Part shown: positions 56,642 through 64,000 of the stretch, in pieces | Position numbering within the stretch: the stretch's first letter is position 1 | Layout of the letters: every line of letters begins with the position of its first letter | Origin: Bidens hawaiensis | Taxonomy: Eukaryota; Streptophyta; Magnoliopsida; Asterales; Asteraceae | Direction of reading: 5' to 3' | Assembly: GCA_021521415.1 (NCBI GenBank) | Contig: JAIQDT010000108.1 | Location: 1,328,001-1,392,000 of the forward strand | DNA: 64,000 bases | Notes under the pieces: generated by a model | What the model was told of the DNA's origin: nothing | The model's database searches: none | Seen by the model: only the letters and a program-made list of their open reading frames with translations | Made by a program: the position numbers and the translations under genes

Positions 56642-58443
56642 GCCTCGGTTGTGTCCTTATGCAACGAGGTAAAGTTATCGCTTACGCTTCACGACAACTT
56701 AAGGATAACGAAAAGAATTATACAACGCACGATCTCGAACTCGGTGCCATTGTATTCGCGTTGAAAATTTGGAGACATTATCTCTATGGCACTAAGTGCG
56801 TGGTATTCACCGACCACAAGAGTCTTCAACATATTTTCGACCAAAAGGATCTAAACATGCGGCAACGACGATGGGTTGAACTACTTAGCGACTACGACTG
56901 CGAAATTCGTTATCACCCTGGTAAAGCGAATGTTGTAGCCGACGCCCTTAGTTGAAAGACCCATGTGAAATCAATTCTGCTTCATTGTGTGACCGTTCAA
57001 ACCGATCTCCAACTTCGTATCTTCGAAGCCCAACATGTCTCTGTCATCGAGGGTAATATGTACGAAGAAATGTCATGTGGTGCCGAGATTCAAATTGAAA
57101 CTAAGCACGATGGTTTATTGTATTACCTCGATCGTTTGTGGATTCCTAATCGTGACGATCTTCGCACATTCATCATGGACGAAGCTCATAAGTCTCGATA
57201 TTCTGTTCATCCCGGTGCAGATAAGATGTATTTTGACCTACGGACCGAATTTTAGTGGCCCGGTATGAAGAAAGACATCGCATTATATGTGGGAAAATGC
57301 CTTACTTGAGCTAAAGTTAAGGCCAAGCACCAACGACCATCTGGGTTGCTCGTTCAACCCACATCCCTGTTATGGGAGGATATCTCTATGGATTTTGTGT
57401 TCAAGCTTCCGACTACTCGAAACCGTCACGACGGTATTTGGGTTATTGTTGACCGTTTGACTAAATCTGCTCATTTCATCCCGATCAATGAAAAGTTTTC
57501 GGTTGATCAACTCGCCCATATCTATGTTCAGCGTATCGTTTGTCATCATGGTCTACCTTTGCGTATCATTTCCGATCGTGATAGTCATTTTACTTCTCAC
57601 TTCTGGTCATCGCTTCAAAAAGCATTGGGAACTCGATTGGATCTTAGCACCGCCTATCATCCATAAACCGATGGACAATCCGAACGCACGGTTCAAACGC
57701 TCGAAGACATGCTTAGGTCATGTGTCATGGATTTCGGTGGAAACTGGGATTCTCATCTTCACTTGATTGAGTTCTCGTATAATAATAGTTATCACTCGAG
57801 TATCCGTATGGCTCCGTTCCAAGCACTCTATGGTCGTAAATGCCGATCACCTATTTGTTGGAGTGAAATTGGTGAAACCCAAATCACCGGCCCGGAACTT
57901 GTTCAAGAGACTACTGATCGAATCGCTCAAATTCGAAAAAATCTCTTAACCGCTCGTAGTCGTCAAAAGAATTACGCTGATAATCGACGACACCCTCTTG
58001 AGTTTAATGTTGGTGACCGTGTCCTTCTCAAGGTATCTCCTTGGAAAGGTGTTGCTCGTTTTGGCAAGAAAGGCAAACTATCCCCTCGCTTCGTTGGACC
58101 TTTCAAGATTCTTTCTCGTGTCGGAAGTGTGGCTTATACTCTCGAGCTTCCGCAAGAACTTTCTAATATTTATCCAACGTTTCATGTTTCGAATCTGAAG
58201 AAATGTCTTGCTGATGGAAATCTCCACATACCATTCGATGAAGTGAAAGTTGATGAAACAATGTGCTTTGTTGAGAAACCGGTGGAAATCATGGATCGCA
58301 AAGACAAGGAAACCAAACGTAGCCGTATACCTTTGATAAAGGTTCGTTGGGAATCCAAACGTGGCGCTGAATTCACTTGGGAGCGGGAAGACCAGATGCG
58401 AACTAAGTATCCTAATCTTTTTGATACAGATTCTTCTACTTAA
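56642..58443 (+). pseudogene. Tekay-like RNase H, integrase and chromodomain-like tail, broken
   Basis: Continues the gypsy frame after the Athila insert. RNase H ([40 protein letters not shown]) runs to the stop near 56,954. The integrase zinc-binding region (56,965-57,310) has stops and lacks a clean C-C pair. The core shows MDFVFKLP (first Asp) and [11 protein letters not shown] (second Asp), and the Glu-bearing segment after an in-frame TAA near 57,665. The C-terminal frame 57,709-58,443 is open: [33 protein letters not shown] and a terminal [17 protein letters not shown] block that resembles a chromodomain, the part thought to steer chromovirus integration. Confidence 0.88.
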
Positions 58444-58809
58444 TTTCGGGACGAACTTCTCCAAAGTAGGGAATGCTGTGACATTTGTCAATTTTTATTC
58501 GAATTCGTATTCGTATTTGTATCCATTAAACCGACCCGTTGTGTCGTTTCGATGTGTTATTATTTGTCGTTTATCATTTAATATTAATTACAACAATTTA
58601 TAATTATTATTCGTTCATTTTTATATTCGTTCGGTTCATAGCGAAACTTCGGGATTTAAAATAAATTAATCACCAAATTATGCAGGTATAATATACAAAT
58701 AATCCAAAAATTATATATAACTTTTGAAAGTCCAAAGTTCATTGTGTAAATAAAGTTTTAATTTAATCTTTATATATTTATAAAGTCAAGGGGCCTTTGT
58801 GTAAATATA

Positions 58810-58851
<42 letters not shown>

Positions 58852-59121
58852 TAACCCAGCCCATTCCCGTACCTTTCCCGTTTTTCCGGCCACCGCCGCC
58901 GGCGGTGGCATAAACCTTTCCGGCGACCTTTTCTAACTCCGTTAATCTCGTACTTTGACCCAAATAATTATTATAATTCATTTCTCCGCCAACCTAGGTC
59001 CGTAATTAAACTAATTAACATATATTAATAACTTAATTGACGAATTATAATCCGGGTAACCGCCAGATTCCGGTCAAAACCTTTAAACGACCAATTACTC
59101 GCCCTACGCTCCAATTGACAT

Positions 59122-59130
59122 TATAAATAG
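59122..59130 (+). promoter_or_regulatory. LTR promoter TATA box
   Basis: TATAAATAG about 645 bp into the LTR, followed by a C/T-rich stretch ('caatcctctctctaaaactc') typical of a start region. The 5' LTR of the same element lacks this part. Confidence 0.6.
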
Positions 59131-59433
59131 GACCCTAAACATCATCTAAACTTGCACCAACCTTCAATCCTCTCTCTAAAACTCTCAAAAATCTTTAATC
59201 GGCTCGTGTTAGTCCGAACTCCGGCGAGCTCTGTTCACCGTTATTCCGACACCAATCGAGGTAAATAATATATGGTTTTTAATCATTTTAACCCAATAAA
59301 CAAAACCCCTAACCTAAATCTAACAAACATGAACGAATTGAATGGATTGAAAACCTAGGGTTTATGTGAAGAAGATGAAGTTGATTTTTCTTTTGTTTAT
59401 AATTAACCATTTCCATCTTTTTAACAAAAGAGA

Positions 59434-59507
59434 TGGTTTGGTCCAGTGGTGGCATCTGCTTGGTATGGTTGTGGAGACCCGGGTTCGAACCCGGGTCACA
59501 GCAGATC
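59434..59507 (+). other. tRNA-like module inside the LTR
   Basis: A-box-like TGGTCCAGTGG (59,439-59,449) and a perfect B-box GGTTCGAACCC (59,482-59,492) at tRNA-like spacing. The reversed solo LTR at 19,073-23,929 holds the same module (A-box 22,846-22,856, B-box region 22,800-22,815), so it belongs to the LTR family. There is no paired acceptor stem, so it is not a working tRNA gene. Confidence 0.55.
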
Positions 59508-59691
59508 TTTTAATATATTTTGTTTAAACCATTTTTTTATTTGTTAAATAAATAAAATATATATTTATAAATCATACAAAAATATTTTGGTTAAACAAAA
59601 GATGTTTTAATTTTCGTTAGCAAATTCGTTCAAGAACCAACTTTTACAAACCAAACCACTCTTTAAAACTCGTTAAATAATTATGTAGATA

Positions 59692-59764
<73 letters not shown>

Positions 59765-60690
59765 CGTTGTACTTTAAAATGAAACATACCGATTATAACA
59801 AATTCCTTAAAAATTATGAATCTTGTAAATAATAATATAATAATAAAAATTGATAAAACCCGTTAACTTAAATATTAATACGCTTAAAAAAGAATAACAA
59901 AATTCTTATAAATAAAAATGTATAAACCTTAAAACTAACGTTATAGTCCCGTAAACTAGTTAGTAACTTTTGTATTTCTTGTTCTAGCTCGCGAGATTCG
60001 ATCGTTCGATTTCATTTAACGCACTTACGGTTTTCCTTTTCAAAGTTATCTCCAATCATAAAGGTGAGTTTCTCACACTCCATTTTTAACGTTTTTTTTT
60101 ACATTTTGGGGGTAGCATATATATCCTATCAACAATTCAATATCTTTTATTTATCATTTACAAACTACAATTCGCTACATGGACTTGTGTGTTTACTTGC
60201 TACTTGCTATGATATTATGTGCATGGATTTCTTCGATAAGTATGATCATACGCTCCCCCTTTGCACTCATGGACCATTGTTTCTAGTGGAAAAGGAACTC
60301 CGATCTGAGTACGTTGGTGCACAATCCCAACTGGAAAAGACCTCCATTTATTCTTTACACTCATGGACCATTTTTTTTATTGTAAAGAACCCTTATGTGC
60401 TTTTCACAAGTTTTCATGGAATTTTATGGTTTTTATATAGTATTTAAACTGTGTGAACTCATATTAGAGGATGAAATGGCAAAAGACACTAGAAGTTAGA
60501 TTATTTAAAGAATAAACAAGAAGATGTGTTTCATTATTTCTCCTTTATATTTGTCTTATTGAACAACTTGTGTACTTGGGATTTGAATGAATTAATGATA
60601 TTATTGTCACTTAATAGTGTCACATGTGTTTTGGGCAATCTGTACGTCACACCCGGGTGTATTCCGCTTTAGCCGGGGTGTTACACATGT

Positions 60691-61074
60691 CCTTCTACTA
60701 GGTTGTCCACCTAGGCCTCCAACTCACCATGTTTCCATTCTCATAGTGTCTATTATGCTGCCACATGTCATTCACCACACACCAAAAAAAACTTATTTAA
60801 ACCTTAAGATTTTTCCACCATAATCATTTAATATATATATATATATATATGTGTGCTTACTAACTCCACCATTTTCTATATCCCGGTAATGTGGATCGAG
60901 ATTAATCGTTTTCCGGTAAAGTTATATATTATACTCTACTGGCCAACAATGTTATATGACCTTCCGGCAAGGTTATATCTTTTTCCGGCAACATCATATT
61001 TTCTTCCGGTTATTGTAGATCTAACCTTTTTATCTTTATTTTCATTGTTAACCGATTTTTTTAAATCAGTTTAG
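60691..61074. other. Right flank of the composite insertion
   Basis: Starts 'ccttctactaggttgtcc'. It holds an AT run at about 60,832-60,850 and several 'ttccggcaa/ttccggta' words that foreshadow the tandem units to the right. No gene. Confidence 0.45.
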
Positions 61075-61743
61075 GTTCTAAATCAAAAACGGAGATGAAG
61101 CTAATATTTCTACGTGTTTCCGTTTTTCCGGTAAGTATTGCCGGTAAGTTTTTCCGGTTATGCGTTATACTTATAACAATGATTGTTTTATATTTATTTG
61201 AAGTTTTATATTTTCGTGTTTTTTTTTGTTTTACATGTTATTCTAGGTTCTAGATGAAAATTCGGTTCATCCATCAACGGTATCATTATTTCGTTTTCCC
61301 GGTAAGCTACATTTAAATTATCCGGTTATAAATTATAATTATGATCTTCCATAATATCAATGTTCTAACAAACCTTTCTTATTTCAGGTTATTTACCCGA
61401 TTGATTTACTAAAGATTTCATTTTACTTTGTTAATCAAAATCGGAGATACCATTGTTATTATCATTATTTGTTATTTTCCGGTAAGACATTCAAATTTTT
61501 TGGTTAGAAATTAAATATCAAGTGTTCAATAATATCAACATTAATATTCTACTTTATAATTTTAGGTCAATGTCCAGACTGATACAAGATCATTTCTCTT
61601 TAAATTCTACAAAAAAATCTGAGATACCATGGTCATTCTCACAATTTTTCGTTTTTCCGGTAACACCTTTAAAATTTTTCGGTTATTAATTATAATTCAA
61701 AAATCCATAATATCAATATTAGTTTTCGATTTTATTATTTCAG
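61075..61743 (+). repeat. Tandem units of about 178 bp with splice-site-like ends
   Basis: Four alternating blocks are seen. Exon-like pieces at 61,075-61,130, 61,247-61,301, 61,388-61,481 and 61,566-61,659 each end in CCG. Intron-like pieces at 61,131-61,246, 61,302-61,387, 61,482-61,565 and 61,660-61,743 start GTAAG or GTAAC and end TTCTAG, TTTCAG or TTTTAG. The last exon-like pieces are both 94 bp and the last introns 84-86 bp. No open frame spans them. Confidence 0.55.
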
Positions 61744-63407
61744 GTTATTGTCCGACTCATATAATATAATTTCACGGATCGATCATGACTTTATAAGATG
61801 TATTTTTTATATATATTGAAGTATATTTACTTTTTTGAATATTCATGTATATTCAATTTCATAAATTTTAGTTAAATGTAAATATTCATGTATATCGGAG
61901 ATACCTTGATGTATATTTTTTTCCGGCGCGTTAATAAATGAGTCAATTAAGTATCCCATTAATACCATTTAGTTAGTTTGACTTTCCTAATTTGTTTAAA
62001 TAATCTAATTAACATGAATATTGTAACTTATTTGATTGATTGATTTGTTAGATGAGATTGAGATTTATAGATGGTCAAATTCAAATTCAAATTCAAATAA
62101 GTTATGATGGTCAAACTAATATTTATAGTACTTTGTTACTACCATTTATAATATAATTATTGTATTCCAAGTCAAATTTCACCCAAGTCAAATTTAATCA
62201 ATCTTAACGAATTATAAATTAATTTAAAATCATTTCACCCAAGTCAAATTTAATATGAGTTTACCGTAATTGTATATAGTTTTTTATATCATAACAACTT
62301 AATTTGAAATTAATTAGTCATAATTTACATAATAATAAGTTCTCTAAAATTAATGGTTCATAATCGATACATAATAATAAGTTGACTAATTTATATTTTA
62401 CATAAATAAGTAAATGAAGATCTCGAATTTGTCTATGGTATTTCTCTACATTTTTGGTATATGATTTAAATTTGAATTTCTTATTAATGTATATAATAAT
62501 GGCTTGACTAACATTTACATGAAATATATATCAACGGGTTTCCTATTTAAACGGTATTTTTATTTGATGAAGTTGTCATGTTTATACATAAATCGTATTT
62601 TTATTTGGAATATATATGTTTGACTAACATATTAATGTCCTGTTTATACTTTCCGACATTTTTGTATATCCAACTGTTTTTCCAATATTATATTTATGTG
62701 AACAAAAAATTCTAATTCAGATTGTGTTAAATTTATAAATTATTAAAATTATAGTTTACAAGTATGCTATTTTTATATTTTTGTTATAAAATTACAACTT
62801 AGCGTTCATACTATTACAAATTCAAATTTCGTTCTAAATATTTTAAAAGTATTACTTCCTAAAATAAATTCACGAAACAAAAATAAGGTTTCAACATCTA
62901 TTATGCAATGCAAGTCAAATTTTGCATATGATTTAACCTTTAATTTATAAGCAATGGTCCATAATAATGATTTGACTAACATTTAAATGGAATATATATT
63001 CTCTTTACAATAATAACTTATATACATTTAAATTTTGCTTATAGTGTTAAAGATGGTATTTGACTAACTTTATTTATGTTCAAATGTTACTCATTATTAA
63101 ATATGTTATTATGGTATATTTAATTTGGATACTATTGTTTTATTATATTTTCATATGATGAAGTAAAATGAGTTTCTTTTGATATAATGTTTGAAGAAGT
63201 TGATGGTGGTTTAATATGAAAGAACATGTTTATGTCTTTTGTTGATGTTTTTTGGTTGTTCGATGTACATTAACTTATTGTAACTTTTAACTTTTAATAT
63301 CTAGACAATTTAAATGGTTAATGTTTTGGTCCGAAAGTTTGAAGAATTTTTGTGTTGCTTGAATTTGTTGTTTAAATTTATTATGTTTGTTAATATGTTT
63401 TTTCACT
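61744..63407. other. AT-rich sequence, probably the interior of a Helitron-like element
   Basis: No coding frame or known domain. It has many short repeats with 'gactaacattta', 'aagtcaaattt' and 'aataataagtt'. No Rep/helicase domain is present, so any Helitron here is non-autonomous. Confidence 0.35.
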
Positions 63408-63433
63408 CGTGTGTAACACGGGCTATACCCTAG
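63408..63433 (+). mobile_element. Helitron-like 3' terminus
   Basis: A small hairpin CGTGT-GTA-ACACG (63,408-63,420) is followed 9 bp later by CTAG (63,430-63,433) and then T. A short GC hairpin before a CTRR end is the Helitron 3' signature. The matching 5' TC end was not located. Confidence 0.45.
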
Positions 63434-64000
63434 TATATATTAAAATAATTGAGTTTTATTGAATAAACTCTATTGTTTCCATATATAACAACCACTTCTA
63501 TGATTTTCTTAATAATTAAATGATTAAAAAATTAATTAAATTAATCAATAACCCACAATTAATTCACATACTAAGATATTTAAATTTAAACTATCTATAA
63601 ACCAACTTTTAGCTAAAACCGACAATTATAATATTCAAATTTAAATTTCAAACTTAAACCGAAACTAAAACAATGAATGCCAACTTTAATATTCAAATTT
63701 AGACCAAAACTAACAACATAATGAATTCATATTCTTACTAAATGTATTTACTCTAAATCTAAATCATCTATAAATAAAAACCGTGTAATAACAATTGTCA
63801 AACCCTCAAGTATTAGATGTCCAATTTTTTAAATTTCAAATTTCCACTACTTATTTGACCTCATCTTATACTTCGAAAACCATTTCAACAATCATTTCTA
63901 TAAATTCGGTATTCCATATTCATTTGTTTATATCATCATTTTCACTCTTCTGAAGCTGTTATAACTTATAACTACGAATTTGTATCCAATTTATATCGTT
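63434..64000. other. AT-rich flank, nothing recognised
   Basis: Low-complexity AT-rich DNA with 'aatattcaaatttaaa' type repeats. No gene or element end seen. Confidence 0.45.

Larger units (their letters stand above)
30915..60685 (+). mobile_element. Composite Tekay-like Ty3/gypsy element carrying nested Athila elements
   Basis: The composite is bounded by CATGT at 30,910-30,914 and 60,686-60,690. Its parts are the TRIM array, a 389-bp remnant of the 5' LTR, PBS, gag, protease, RT, (Athila insert 35,578-56,641), RNase H, integrase with a chromodomain-like tail, purine tract and a complete 3' LTR. Without nested inserts and the TRIM array the gypsy part is about 7.9 kb. The domain order and chromodomain-like C-terminus indicate a chromovirus; the Tekay/Del assignment is from general resemblance. 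All coding parts are disrupted, so the element cannot move on its own. Confidence 0.85.
58477..60685 (+). repeat. 3' LTR of the Tekay-like element (complete)
   Basis: 2,209 bp starting TGTGACATTTG and ending GCCGGGGTGTTACA, followed by CATGT. A purine tract (AAAGTAGGGAATG) precedes it. It has a TATA box at 59,122-59,130, an (AAT)n run near 58,810-58,850, a (TA)n run at 59,702-59,758 and an A/B-box pair at 59,439-59,492. Its last 350 bp match the truncated 5' LTR. Confidence 0.88.

Noticed and set aside
59434..59507. A functional tRNA gene
   Set aside because: A and B boxes are present but no acceptor stem pairs, and the same module is carried by another LTR of the family.

Overview
This is plant nuclear DNA, AT-rich and dominated by LTR retrotransposons. 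The single-exon UGT, the FANTASTIC FOUR-like gene, the Athila- and Tekay-type Ty3/gypsy elements, MITEs, a SINE-like unit and a Helitron-like end point to a eudicot. An Asteraceae species is my guess from general feel only; nothing here proves it. No rRNA, functional tRNA or CRISPR array was seen.

Left part (1-12,385): a noncoding segmental duplication. A block at 2,050-5,550 recurs at 9,047-12,352, a third partial copy of its second half lies at 1,138-2,045, and a small intact FAF-like gene (7,582-7,899) sits between the copies. Several MITEs decorate the blocks, and one is present in only one copy.

Copia nest (12,386-24,418, target-site duplication CTTTG): a decayed Ty1/copia element of about 4.8 kb. 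It was split first by a gypsy solo LTR at 14,840-17,184 (TSD ATTTA) and again by a solo LTR at 19,073-23,929 (TSD TGTAG). The second solo LTR itself holds another solo LTR at 19,902-22,311 (TSD GTTTA).

Genic island (24.8-29.5 kb): an intact, secreted, highly repetitive acidic proline-rich protein (minus strand) and a frameshifted UDP-glycosyltransferase of UGT71 type (minus strand), followed by hAT-like and foldback MITEs.

Gypsy nest (30,915-60,685): three levels. (1) A Tekay-like chromovirus whose 5' LTR has lost its upstream part and starts with a tandem TRIM array (three 200-bp LTRs, two 82-bp internal segments). The whole composite is flanked by CATGT on both sides. (2) An Athila-like element at 35,578-56,641 (+, TSD GCCTC), inserted in the RT/RNase H region of (1). 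(3) A second Athila-like element at 38,418-48,872 (minus, TSD GGCAT), inserted inside the gag zinc knuckle of (2). LTR differences counted by eye, about 2% for (2) and 1.4% for (3), agree with the nesting order. All coding regions in this nest are broken by stops and frameshifts.

Right end (60,691-64,000): AT-rich DNA with tandem units of about 178 bp that each carry splice-site-like ends, then a Helitron-like 3' terminus near 63,433. No gene was recognised there.
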